A DNA stretch of 64,000 nt from Falsiroseomonas sp050563545 (GTDB taxonomy: Bacteria > Pseudomonadota > Alphaproteobacteria > Acetobacterales > Acetobacteraceae): assembly GCF_050563545.1 (NCBI RefSeq), contig NZ_JBNXUM010000036.1, forward strand, positions 1 through 64,000, written 5' to 3'. Below the pieces are notes generated by a model. The model saw nothing but the letters and a program-made list of their open reading frames with translations, was not told where the DNA came from and did not search any database. The translations under genes and the position numbers were made by a program. Below are positions 53,280-61,964 of this stretch, piece by piece. Position 1 is the first letter of the stretch, and the number at the start of each line of letters is the position of its first letter.

Positions 53280-53420
53280 ATGCGCCTTCTCGTCCCGATG
53301 CTGATCCTCGCGGCCCTCGCAGCCTGCGCCGGCCAACTGCCGACAGGCACGAATTATTGCCCGCCGCCATTCGCCCTTGATGCCGGCGGCTACTGCACAA
53401 ACCAGCGGGATAACGGGTAG
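53280..53420 (+). CDS. Small lipoprotein
   Basis: A 46-residue protein. A hydrophobic signal ends in the lipobox LAAC (Cys at residue 16); the short mature part has two more cysteines (NYCPPPF, GYCTNQ). It lies between two exported hydrolase genes on the same strand, with GGAGAG eleven bases before the ATG. Function unknown; lipid anchoring in the envelope is inferred from the lipobox. Confidence 0.6.
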   Translation: MRLLVPMLILAALAACAGQLPTGTNYCPPPFALDAGGYCTNQRDNG

Positions 53421-53490
53421 GGCCGGCGTGCCTGCCTGCGCGCCCCTCGCCTCAGCTACGTCGGCGAACCGTAAGGAGCGGAGATCCACG

Positions 53491-54549
53491 ATGCGAGCCG
53501 CCCGCATTTTCGATGTCATCAATGAGCGTCGCCGCCTATTCGGCAAAGCGGCTGGCGCGATTGCTGCCGCCCGCCTGGCCGGCAGCTCAATGGCGCATGC
53601 TCAGTCCACTACGCCGCAGAGCGCTCAGGGCAGCTCGGAGAGACCAGTTCTCCCGTTTGGGCCGGTGAAGCAGATCAACGCCGGTGTTCTGGACACCGGA
53701 TACGTCGATTCCGGCCCGGCCGATGGCCGTGTCGTGCTTCTCCTACACGGCTGGCCTTACGACATCCACAGCTTCGCCGAAGTCACGCCGTCACTCGCGG
53801 CGGCTGGGTACCGGGTGATCGTGCCCTATCTCCGCGGCTACGGCTCGACCCGATTTCTCTCACGCGAGACGCTCCGCAACGGCCAGCAATCCGTCCTCGC
53901 GCTCGACATCGTTGCGCTAATGGACGCGCTCGGGGTCCGGTCCGCTGTCCTCGTCGGCTACGATTGGGGAGCACGCACCGCCAACATCGTCGCTGCACTC
54001 TGGCCGGAACGCTGCAACGCCCTGGTGTCGGTTAGCGGCTATCTGATTGGCAGCCGCGAGATCAACCGGATGCCACTGCCGCCCAGTGCCGAATACCAGT
54101 GGTGGTATCAGTACTACTTCGCCACGGAGCGGGGCGCGCTGGGCTATGACAAGTATCGTCGCGATTTCTCGAAGCTGATCTGGCAGCTCGCGTCGCCGAG
54201 GTGGGACTTCGGCGACGCGGCATTCGACCGTAGCGCGGCGGCCTTCGACAATCCCGATCACGTCGCGATCGTCATCCACAATTATCGCTGGCGGCTCGGC
54301 CTCGCGGACGGCGAGGCGCGGTACGACGAACTCGAGCAGCGGCTCGCCGAGCGTCCCGTGATCTCGGCGCCGACAATTACGATCGAGGGTGACGCGAATG
54401 GCGCCCCGCACGCCGATGCCGCAAGCTATCGCGACCGGTTCTCGGGCAAGTACGCACACTTGGTCTTCCGCGGTGGCGTCGGCCACAACCCGCCGCAGGA
54501 AGCCCCGCGGGCATTCGCGGCCGCCGTGATGCAAGCCGACAACTTGTGA
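53491..54549 (+). CDS. Exported alpha/beta hydrolase (haloalkane dehalogenase/epoxide hydrolase-like)
   Basis: A 352-residue hydrolase with an export signal (ERRRLFGKAAGAIAAARLAG, ending near SMAHAQ). HGWPYD forms the oxyanion hole, the nucleophile is Asp158 in GYDWGART, and the likely catalytic His is in GGVGHNPPQE. An Asp nucleophile points to epoxide or dehalogenation chemistry rather than ester cleavage. ATG 53491 follows AAGGAGCGGAG. Its chemistry overlaps that of the epoxide hydrolase two genes before. Confidence 0.87.
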   Translation: MRAARIFDVINERRRLFGKAAGAIAAARLAGSSMAHAQSTTPQSAQGSSERPVLPFGPVKQINAGVLDTGYVDSGPADGRVVLLLHGWPYDIHSFAEVTPSLAAAGYRVIVPYLRGYGSTRFLSRETLRNGQQSVLALDIVALMDALGVRSAVLVGYDWGARTANIVAALWPERCNALVSVSGYLIGSREINRMPLPPSAEYQWWYQYYFATERGALGYDKYRRDFSKLIWQLASPRWDFGDAAFDRSAAAFDNPDHVAIVIHNYRWRLGLADGEARYDELEQRLAERPVISAPTITIEGDANGAPHADAASYRDRFSGKYAHLVFRGGVGHNPPQEAPRAFAAAVMQADNL

Positions 54550-54576
54550 CGACACCTCGTGCCTCTGGAGCGAGTC

Positions 54577-55029
54577 ATGGCGTTCAACCTCTCTGTCAAC
54601 GGTGCAACTCACAGCGTCGACGTCGATGGCGATACGCCCCTCCTGTGGGTCCTGCGCGACGTGCTCGGCCTGACCGGCACGAAGTTCGGTTGCGGCGCCG
54701 GGCTTTGTGGCGCCTGCACGGTCCATATCGCCGGCGTAGCGACGAGGTCCTGCCTCACCCCGATCGAGAGTGTCGGCGACAGCTCTGTTACGACGATCGA
54801 GGCGATCGGCGCGACACCGGCCGGTAGCGCGCTGCAGCGCGCTTGGCTCGACCTCGAGGTCGTGCAGTGCGGCTATTGCCAGCCCGGTCAGATCATGTCG
54901 GCTGCGGCGCTGCTGCGGGAGACGCCGAAGCCCAGCGACGCCGACATCGACGCAGCCATGGCCGGCAATGTCTGCCGCTGCGGCACCTACCAGCGGATCC
55001 GCGCCGCGATCCATCGTGCCGGGGCCTGA
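54577..55029 (+). CDS. [2Fe-2S] subunit of a molybdenum hydroxylase (isoquinoline 1-oxidoreductase alpha-like)
   Basis: A 150-residue iron-sulfur subunit. The plant-type cluster sits in GCGAGLCGACTVH plus a later Cys (RSCLTPI). The second, C-terminal cluster uses QCGYCQPGQ and NVCRCGTYQR. It passes electrons from the molybdenum subunit, encoded 13 bases downstream. No FAD subunit is present, as is usual for the IorAB group, whose electron acceptor is a cytochrome. Confidence 0.92.
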   Translation: MAFNLSVNGATHSVDVDGDTPLLWVLRDVLGLTGTKFGCGAGLCGACTVHIAGVATRSCLTPIESVGDSSVTTIEAIGATPAGSALQRAWLDLEVVQCGYCQPGQIMSAAALLRETPKPSDADIDAAMAGNVCRCGTYQRIRAAIHRAGA

Positions 55030-55042
55030 GGGAGGTTGTACG

Positions 55043-57220
55043 ATGCCCGCCGCAGTGCCTTCCTCGCCTCTCGATCGTCGCGGGGTCCTTGTCATCGGCG
55101 CCGCGCTCGGTGGTGGGATGCTCCTCGGCGTCGCGCTGCCCCGGGTGCCGCGTTATGCGCGTGCGGCCGATCCACCGGCCGCATTTGCCCCGAACGCCTT
55201 TGTCCGCATCGATCGCCAGGGTGCGGTGACGCTGATTATGCCGATGGCGGAGATGGGGCAAGGCACCTACACGTCGCTGCCAATGCTGCTGGCCGAGGAG
55301 CTCGAGGTCGACCTCGACCAGGTCCGGCTCGAGCATGCGCCGGCCGACGACGCGCTCTACGGCAATGCGATCCTGCAGAGCCAGACCACCGGGCTGTCCT
55401 CCTCAGTGCGGGCATTCTGGACGCCACTGCGCCAGGCCGGCGCGGTCGCCCGCAGCCTGTTGATCACGGCGGCCTCGCGCGAATGGGGTGTCGATCCCGC
55501 CACGTGCAGGGCACGTCACGGCGCGGTCTCGGACGCGGGCGGCACGCGCAGCCTGCGTTACGGCGACCTGGTCGCAGTGGCCGCTACCCTGCCCGAGCCC
55601 GCGGCCGACAGCGTGCGGCTGAAGGATCCGAAGGACTTCACGCTGATCGGCACTCCGGCAAGGCGGCTGGATGCGCCTGACAAGGTGAACGGCCGCGCGG
55701 CGTATGGCATCGACACGCGGCTGCCAGGCATGGGCGTCGCCGCGATCGCGATCTCGCCGGCCTTCGGGGGCAAGGTTCGATTGCTCGACGAGGCTGCGGC
55801 GCGCAGCGTGAAAGGTGTTCGCCAGGTCGTTCGGCTCGGGGAGGTGGTCGCCGTCGTCGCGGAGCACTTGGGCGCGGCGAAGAAGGCGCTCGCGGCCGCG
55901 GCGGTCGAGTGGGATGACGGCCCCAATGCAGGGCTCGCGACCACCGACATAGTGCGCCAACTCGAAGAAGCGTCGAGGCGTCCCGGCGCAGTGGCGCGCG
56001 ATCAGGGCGACGCGGCGGGCGCACTCGCCGGTGCGGCGCAGCGGCTCGATGCGGTCTATCAGATGCCGTTCCTTGCGCATGCGGCGATGGAACCGATGAA
56101 CTGCACGGCCCATGTTCGCCGTGATGGATGCGACATCTGGGTCGGCACCCAGGCGCCCACCCTGACCCAGGCCGTGGTCGCCGACGTCACCGGCCTGCCG
56201 AAGGAGGCGATCAGGGTTCACAATCACCTGCTGGGTGGCGGCTTCGGCCGGCGGCTCGACGTGGACGGGACGGCGCTGGCCGTCAGGATCGCCCAGCACG
56301 TGGACGGGCCGGTGAAGGTCGTGTGGAGCCGGGAGGAGGATATCCAGCACGACATGTATCGGCCTTACTACTACGACCGGCTGTCGGCGGGGCTCGACGG
56401 AAGCGGCAGGCCGGTCGCGTGGACGCATCGTATCGCCGGATCCTCGGTCTCCGCGCGCTACGCACCGGCTTTCGTCCAGAACGGTGTCGATCTCGATGCC
56501 GTGGAATGCGCGGCGGACCTGCCCTACGACCTGCCCAACATCCGCGTCGATTATGTCCGGGTCGAGCCGCCCGGCATCCCGACCGCCTACTGGCGAGGCG
56601 TCGGGCCGACCCACAACGTCTTTGTCGTCGAGAGCTTCATGGATGAGCTTGCCGCGGCGGCCAGGCAAGATCCGTTGGCCTATCGCAGGGCCCTGCTCGG
56701 CCACAACCCGCGGGCGCTCGGCGTGCTGGATTTGGCTGCGGAAAAGGCCGGGTGGGGCCGGCCGCTGGAGACCCGGCGTGGCCTGGGTGTCGCGGTGCAG
56801 TTCGCCTTTGGCAGCTATCTCGCGCAGGTGGCGGAGGTCGAGGTCGCGGTGGACGGTGAAGTGCGGGTGCACCGCATCGTCTGTGCCGTCGACTGCGGCC
56901 TCGCTGTCAATCCCGACACGATCGCCGCCCAGGTCGAGGGCGGAACACTCTTCGGCCTGACCGCCGCTCTGCACGGCGCGATCACCCTGAAGAACGGTCG
57001 CGTGGAGCAGAGCAATTTCGACACCTACCGCCCCATGCGGATCGATGAGGTCCCGACCATCGAGACGCATCTGATCAAGAGCGGCGAGGCACCTGGCGGC
57101 ATTGGCGAGGCGCCGACCTGCACCGTCGCGCCGGCAGTGACGAATGCGATCTTCGCCGCGACCGGCCGCCGCGTTCGAACGCTGCCCATCGACACCGGAA
57201 GGCTGAGATCTTCGGGGTGA
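55043..57220 (+). CDS. Molybdopterin-binding subunit of an exported hydroxylase (IorB-like)
   Basis: A 725-residue catalytic subunit. It starts with a Tat-like signal (LDRRGVLVIGAALGGGMLLG), so the complex is likely exported folded. Molybdopterin and active-site stretches are seen: MAEMGQGTYTSLPMLLAEEL, LGGGFGRRLDVDG, and the catalytic Glu in SGEAPGGIGEAP near the C-terminus. It hydroxylates N-heterocycles or oxidises aldehydes. The ATG at 55043 follows GGGAGG. It may work with the thioredoxin-like and flavin reductase proteins of the operon, which is a guess. Confidence 0.92.
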   Translation: MPAAVPSSPLDRRGVLVIGAALGGGMLLGVALPRVPRYARAADPPAAFAPNAFVRIDRQGAVTLIMPMAEMGQGTYTSLPMLLAEELEVDLDQVRLEHAPADDALYGNAILQSQTTGLSSSVRAFWTPLRQAGAVARSLLITAASREWGVDPATCRARHGAVSDAGGTRSLRYGDLVAVAATLPEPAADSVRLKDPKDFTLIGTPARRLDAPDKVNGRAAYGIDTRLPGMGVAAIAISPAFGGKVRLLDEAAARSVKGVRQVVRLGEVVAVVAEHLGAAKKALAAAAVEWDDGPNAGLATTDIVRQLEEASRRPGAVARDQGDAAGALAGAAQRLDAVYQMPFLAHAAMEPMNCTAHVRRDGCDIWVGTQAPTLTQAVVADVTGLPKEAIRVHNHLLGGGFGRRLDVDGTALAVRIAQHVDGPVKVVWSREEDIQHDMYRPYYYDRLSAGLDGSGRPVAWTHRIAGSSVSARYAPAFVQNGVDLDAVECAADLPYDLPNIRVDYVRVEPPGIPTAYWRGVGPTHNVFVVESFMDELAAAARQDPLAYRRALLGHNPRALGVLDLAAEKAGWGRPLETRRGLGVAVQFAFGSYLAQVAEVEVAVDGEVRVHRIVCAVDCGLAVNPDTIAAQVEGGTLFGLTAALHGAITLKNGRVEQSNFDTYRPMRIDEVPTIETHLIKSGEAPGGIGEAPTCTVAPAVTNAIFAATGRRVRTLPIDTGRLRSSG

Positions 57221-57266
57221 CCGCTTGCCTTCTTCCTCACAGACGCTGAACCGCGAGAGGTGAGAC

Positions 57267-58103
57267 ATGAGCACCATCATCACACGAGACGGAACCGAGA
57301 TCTTCTTTAAGGACTGGGGGTCCAGGAATGCTCAGCCGCTTTTCTTCCACCATGGCTGGCCGCTGAGTGCTGACGATTGGGACACCCAGCTGCTCTATTT
57401 CCTCGACAAGGGGTTCCGCGTCGTCGCCCACGACCGCCGTGGTCACGGTCGTTCCAGCCAGGTCAGCGACGGACACGACATGGACCGTTACGCCGCCGAT
57501 GTCGCTGCAGTGGCTGAGCATCTCGAGCTCAGGAATGCTGTCCATATCGGCCATTCCACCGGCGGCGGCGAGGCGACGCACTACGTCGCCCGTCATGGTC
57601 AGCGCCAGGGGCGCGTCGCCAAGCTCGTCCTGATTGGCGCCGTGCCGCCGATCATGGTGAAGACCCCGGCCAATCCCGGCGGCCTGCCGATCGAGGTTTT
57701 CGACGGCTTCCGACAGCAGCTCGCAGCCAATCGCGCCCAGTTCTATCTCGATTTGGCGAGCGGTCCCTTCTACGGCTTCAACCGGCCTGGCGCGCAGGTC
57801 TCGCCAGCGGTGATCCAGAACTGGGTTCGCCAGGGCATGATGGGCGGCGCGAAGGCGCACTACGACGGCATCAAGGCCTTCTCGGAGACCGACTTCACCG
57901 ACGACCTGAAGATCATTGATGTACCGACGCTCGTGATGCACGGTGACGATGACCAGATCGTGCCGATTGCCGACTCCGCGCTGCTGTCGTCGAAGCTGCT
58001 GAAGAACGCCACGCTGAAAGTCTACGAGAAGCTTCCGCACGGCATGTGCACTACGCATGGCCATGTGGTGAATCCCGATCTTCTCGCCTTCGTCCGGGGG
58101 TGA
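57267..58103 (+). CDS. Alpha/beta hydrolase, non-heme chloroperoxidase type
   Basis: A 278-residue cytoplasmic hydrolase. Nucleophile Ser97 in GHSTGGGEA, HHGWPLSADDWD at the oxyanion loop, DRRGHGRSS, Asp in HGDDDQIVP and His in THGHVVNPD. These give the full triad of the perhydrolase/chloroperoxidase group, which can also make peracids. No signal peptide is present, unlike its operon neighbours. Confidence 0.92.
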   Translation: MSTIITRDGTEIFFKDWGSRNAQPLFFHHGWPLSADDWDTQLLYFLDKGFRVVAHDRRGHGRSSQVSDGHDMDRYAADVAAVAEHLELRNAVHIGHSTGGGEATHYVARHGQRQGRVAKLVLIGAVPPIMVKTPANPGGLPIEVFDGFRQQLAANRAQFYLDLASGPFYGFNRPGAQVSPAVIQNWVRQGMMGGAKAHYDGIKAFSETDFTDDLKIIDVPTLVMHGDDDQIVPIADSALLSSKLLKNATLKVYEKLPHGMCTTHGHVVNPDLLAFVRG

Positions 58104-58141
58104 GTCGGGCGGCGAGAACCGGGCTCCGGAGGACATTTGCC

Positions 58142-59110
58142 GTGCAACGTCGAGACATACTGGCGTCAGCGCTTGCATCCGGGGCCACCACACTGAGTGC
58201 GCTGCCGCAGGCGGGGCATGCAGCGGAATCGCCAGCACCTCCATTCCTTGTGGAGCAATGGCTGAACGCCGGATCTCCGGAGGCCGGCGTGCTGCGCGGC
58301 AAGGTCGGCCTGGTGAACTTCTGGACCTATTCCTGCATCTACGCGTTACGGTCGATGACCTACATCAAGCGCTGGCACGAGGAATACGGGCCTGCCGGCC
58401 TGCAGGTCGTCGGCATCCACACGCCAGAATTCGCCTTCGAGCATCTTCGCCCGAACGTGGAGCTCGCGCTCCGCGAATACGGCATCCGCTTTCCCGTCGG
58501 CCAGGACAACGACTACCGGACCTGGCGAGCCTGGAGCAACCGGGCCTGGCCGAGCTTCTACATCCTCGATCGGGAAGCGCGGATCGTGAAGCTCCGCGAA
58601 GGCGAGGGCCACGCGATGGAGATGGAGCGGACCATCCGCGGGCTTCTCGGCCTCTCGCAAGAGGTCGCGCCGCGTACCCCGCCAGACGACATGGATCTCT
58701 CGCGAGTCGCTTCGCCCGAGATGTATTTCGGTGCAATCCACCCGACACCGCAGGAACCCGGGCAGTCGCCTCGCCGGGGGCTTGGGATCTACGCCTTCAG
58801 CTCCGGCGGGCCGCGTCTCAATCGCTACGAGCTCGACGGAAGCTGGCTCCGCGACGGCGAACCGCTGGTCCTGCGCTCGGACCAGGGCAGGCTGCGGCTG
58901 CACTACTCTGCCGCCAAGGTCCACCTTGTCGCGGCCGCGCCGGATGACGCGACCGTGCGAGTGAGGTCCGGGCGGGAGGAGTGGCGAACCATCCGCATCG
59001 GCTGGCCTGCCCTATACACGGTCGTTGACGCCACACGTTACGCCGAGCAGGTCATGGAGCTTGAGGCAATGTCGCCCGGGTTGTCGCTCTACAGCGCGAC
59101 CTTTGGCTAG
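58142..59110 (+). CDS. Exported thioredoxin-like protein with altered active site
   Basis: A 322-residue protein resembling the thioredoxin plus C-terminal beta domain of DipZ-like proteins. A signal (RRDILASALASGATTLSALP) is followed by VGLVNFWTYSCIYALRSMTY. The family has C-x-x-C here; this protein keeps Cys65 but has Ala68 at the second site. It should not cycle a normal disulfide but could bind substrates through one cysteine or act in peroxide sensing. The C-terminal third (IYAFSSGGPRLNRYELDGSW) is the carbohydrate-binding-like tail. GTG 58142 follows GGAGG. Confidence 0.83.
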   Translation: MQRRDILASALASGATTLSALPQAGHAAESPAPPFLVEQWLNAGSPEAGVLRGKVGLVNFWTYSCIYALRSMTYIKRWHEEYGPAGLQVVGIHTPEFAFEHLRPNVELALREYGIRFPVGQDNDYRTWRAWSNRAWPSFYILDREARIVKLREGEGHAMEMERTIRGLLGLSQEVAPRTPPDDMDLSRVASPEMYFGAIHPTPQEPGQSPRRGLGIYAFSSGGPRLNRYELDGSWLRDGEPLVLRSDQGRLRLHYSAAKVHLVAAAPDDATVRVRSGREEWRTIRIGWPALYTVVDATRYAEQVMELEAMSPGLSLYSATFG

Positions 59111-59147
59111 CTGCGCCCTTTCGGTCGGCCCTGAGGAGCAGTCCAGG

Positions 59148-60527
59148 ATGGTCGAGAGCTACGACGTCGTTGTGATCGGCAGCGGCCAGGCCGGCCCGTC
59201 GCTGGCCGTACGCATGGCACAGAACGGATTGCGGACGGCCCTGGTCGAGCGCGAGCACCTCGGCGGCACCTGCGTGAACGACGGCTGCACCCCGACGAAG
59301 ACGCTCGTGGCGAGCGCCCGCGTCGCCCACATGGCTCGACGTGCCGCGGACTACGGCGTGCGTATAGGCGGCGAGGTCGGCGTGAACATGGCCGCCGTGA
59401 AGGCGCGCAAGGACCGGGTGGTGCAGGCGTCGCTCGACGGCCTCCGCGCCTGGCTGTCCCGCACGCAGAACCTCGACCTCATCGCGGGCACGGCGCGGTT
59501 CACAGGTCCGCGCACGATCGCGGTCGGCGCGCGTACACTGTCGGCCTCGCGCATCTTCATCAATACCGGGGGCCGACCCCTGGTCCCGGACTGGCCTGGC
59601 CTCTCCGACGTCCCCTACCTCACCAACGTCTCCATGATGGACGTCGACCGCGTGCCGGAGCACATGATCGTGGTGGGCGGCAGCTATATCGGCCTCGAGT
59701 TCGCGCAGATGTTTCGTCGATTCGGGTCCGAGGTGACGATCCTCGAACATGCGGACCGGCTGATCGCGCGCGAAGATCCTGACGTCTCCGCCGCGATCGC
59801 CGAAATTCTGAAGGCCGAGGGCATAGCGGTGCGCTGCGGGATCCGTGATCCTAGCGTCGCTCCTCACGCCTCCGGGGTGCGCGTGGACGCCACCGCCTCG
59901 AACCAGCCCCTCTCGATCATCGGCAGCGACCTGCTGCTGGCGGTCGGACGGCGGCCAAACGTAGAGGATCTCGACCTAGAGGCCGCCGGCGTCAGGCTCG
60001 ACGCGCAGGGCTTCATCGCGGTTGACGACGAGCTTCGGGCGAGTGCGGAAGGCATCTGGGCGCTTGGCGACGTGAACGGGAAAGGCGCCTTCACTCATAC
60101 CTCCTACAACGACCATGAGATCGTTGCGGCCAATTTGCTGGACGGCGGATCACGCCGTGTCTCGGATCGTATCGCGACCTATGCGCTGTTCACCGACCCG
60201 CCGCTCGGCCGCGCCGGCATGACGGAGACGCAGGTGCGCGCGACCGGCAAGCCGGCGCTCAAGGGGCATATCCCGATGACCCGCGTTGCCCGCGCGCGCG
60301 AACGAGGTGAGACGCAGGGCTTCATGAAGGTGCTGGTGGACGGCGAGACCAAGCTCATCCTTGGCGCCGCCCTGCTTTGCATCGAAGCAGACGAGATCGT
60401 CCATTCGCTGCTCGACATCATGAGCGCGCGGGCGCCGTACACGGTGATTGAGCGGACCATGCATATCCATCCGACCGTGAGTGAGCTGATTCCGACGATG
60501 CTCGCCGAGCTTCGGCCGATGACCTAG
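59148..60527 (+). CDS. Flavin disulfide reductase (mercuric/lipoamide reductase family)
   Basis: A 459-residue pyridine-nucleotide disulfide reductase. FAD site GSGQAGPSLA (11-20), redox pair Cys42/Cys47 in GGTCVNDGCTPTKTL, NAD site VVGGSYIGLEFAQ, and the second FAD motif IWALGDVNG. The C-terminal base is HIHPTVSE (His-x-x-x-x-Glu type). It lacks the N-terminal mercury-binding domain, so mercury reduction is not implied. It closes the redox operon and might reduce an electron carrier or thiol for the neighbouring enzymes. Confidence 0.9.
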   Translation: MVESYDVVVIGSGQAGPSLAVRMAQNGLRTALVEREHLGGTCVNDGCTPTKTLVASARVAHMARRAADYGVRIGGEVGVNMAAVKARKDRVVQASLDGLRAWLSRTQNLDLIAGTARFTGPRTIAVGARTLSASRIFINTGGRPLVPDWPGLSDVPYLTNVSMMDVDRVPEHMIVVGGSYIGLEFAQMFRRFGSEVTILEHADRLIAREDPDVSAAIAEILKAEGIAVRCGIRDPSVAPHASGVRVDATASNQPLSIIGSDLLLAVGRRPNVEDLDLEAAGVRLDAQGFIAVDDELRASAEGIWALGDVNGKGAFTHTSYNDHEIVAANLLDGGSRRVSDRIATYALFTDPPLGRAGMTETQVRATGKPALKGHIPMTRVARARERGETQGFMKVLVDGETKLILGAALLCIEADEIVHSLLDIMSARAPYTVIERTMHIHPTVSELIPTMLAELRPMT

Positions 60528-60926
60528 CTGCGCCTACGCTCGCGCAAGGTGGCCGCGATATGCGGAGGCGCCTGGAGATGACCAAAGTACCCCGGTGTGC
60601 TGCTGCTGCTGCGGTGCACGCCGCGCTCGGCCGCCGCCGCTGAAGCCCGATGTGGACCCTCACCCCGGTCACACCGTTTTCCTCAACGGCGGCCGCAGCA
60701 CGGCTGCCAGGAGCAATCACCTTCGTCTCTAGCCGCGGGCACCTTGGCGGGTGCGCCCTGCTGGACCACGGCATTACGATACCGGCGCGGCGGAGCAAGC
60801 ATCGAAATCGTCAGCCTGTGCCCGTCGCGCTAATGCTAACCTGCCCATGCCTTGGCACCGGCCGCTGGCGCATTCGATGCGCCGGCGCGCAGCGCCACCT
60901 CGAGGGTGGATAGGGGTACAAGCGCC
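60528..60926. other. 399-base intergenic region
   Basis: No supported gene. It contains a short CTG repeat (60599-60616) and GC-rich sequence. It must hold the terminator of the redox operon and the promoter of the export genes; neither is clear. Confidence 0.5.
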
Positions 60927-61964
60927 ATGGACACCGCAGGCGAACGAACCTTGCAGGCGCCACAGGCAGTTGCGCCGTCGCGGTCGGCCCCGGCGGCCAT
61001 TCTCGTTGCCGTGTTCTTTGCGGCCATGGTCGGGCTCTCGGTCTGGTATCTCACGCGGCCGGAGCCGCTGCTGATCCAGGGCGAGGTGCAGTCGCGCAGC
61101 TTCGACATGGCACCGCGGGTGGACGGCCGCATCGCCCGGATCCTGGTCGCGCGGTCCGAGGACATACGGCAAGGCGCGCCGTTGCTGCGCATCGAGAACC
61201 CCGAGCTGCTCGCTCGCCTAAGGCAGAACGAGGCGGAGCTCGCGGTCGCCCGCGCGGAGCTGGCCCGCGTCGAGGCGGGCTTCCGGGCGGAGACGATCGC
61301 GACCCGCCGCGCGCAGGTGGACCGCGCCGCGGCCGACCTCACGCTGGCGCAGCAGACCTATGATCGCGTGCGCCAGCTCGCCGCCGACCGCTTCGCGCCG
61401 CAGGCGCAGCTTGACCAGGCGACTGCCGCCCGGTCGGTGGCGCAGCGCGGGCTGGAGCAGGCACGCTTCGCCTATAACGAGGCGGTAGCGGGCTTCATCC
61501 CGGAGGACCACGCCATCGCCCAGGCGAAGGTCGCCTCGGCCGAGGCCGCGCTCCAGACCACGCAGTCTCTCGTGGACCAGCTCGTCGTGGCCGCGCCGGC
61601 GGACAGCCAGGTGTTCCGCATTTCCGCCGAGGCAGGCGAGGTCGCCGTGCCCGGCATCCCGCTGCTCAGCCTCGTGGACATGTCCGACATGTGGGTGCAG
61701 TTCGACCTGCGCGAGGACCTGCTGCGGGGCCTGTCTCCTGGGGCAAGGCTGCTGGTGCGCGTGCCGGCCCTGCAGGATCGCGAGGTCGAGGTCGAGATCC
61801 GCGTCATCGCGCCGCATGGCGAGTACACGGGCTGGCGTGCGACGCGCGCGACCGGCGACTTCGACCTGAGGACCTTCGAGGTCCGCGCCTACCCCGCCGC
61901 GCCTGTCCCCGGTCTCCGCCCAGGCATGAGCGTCTACGCAGACTGGTCCGGGCTGCGGCGATGA
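60927..61964 (+). CDS. HlyD-family membrane-fusion protein
   Basis: A 345-residue adaptor. One N-terminal membrane helix (ILVAVFFAAMVGLSVWYLT) anchors it. The barrel-sandwich starts at QGEVQSRSFDMAPRVDGRIA, a long coiled coil with heptad Ala/Leu/Arg runs fills about residues 95-215, and the lipoyl half closes with VAAPADSQVFRISAEAGEVA. It links an inner-membrane exporter to the outer membrane. ATG 60927 follows AGGGG; an in-frame ATG at 60852 is less likely. The ATGA overlap couples it to the permease. Confidence 0.88.
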   Translation: MDTAGERTLQAPQAVAPSRSAPAAILVAVFFAAMVGLSVWYLTRPEPLLIQGEVQSRSFDMAPRVDGRIARILVARSEDIRQGAPLLRIENPELLARLRQNEAELAVARAELARVEAGFRAETIATRRAQVDRAAADLTLAQQTYDRVRQLAADRFAPQAQLDQATAARSVAQRGLEQARFAYNEAVAGFIPEDHAIAQAKVASAEAALQTTQSLVDQLVVAAPADSQVFRISAEAGEVAVPGIPLLSLVDMSDMWVQFDLREDLLRGLSPGARLLVRVPALQDREVEVEIRVIAPHGEYTGWRATRATGDFDLRTFEVRAYPAAPVPGLRPGMSVYADWSGLRR

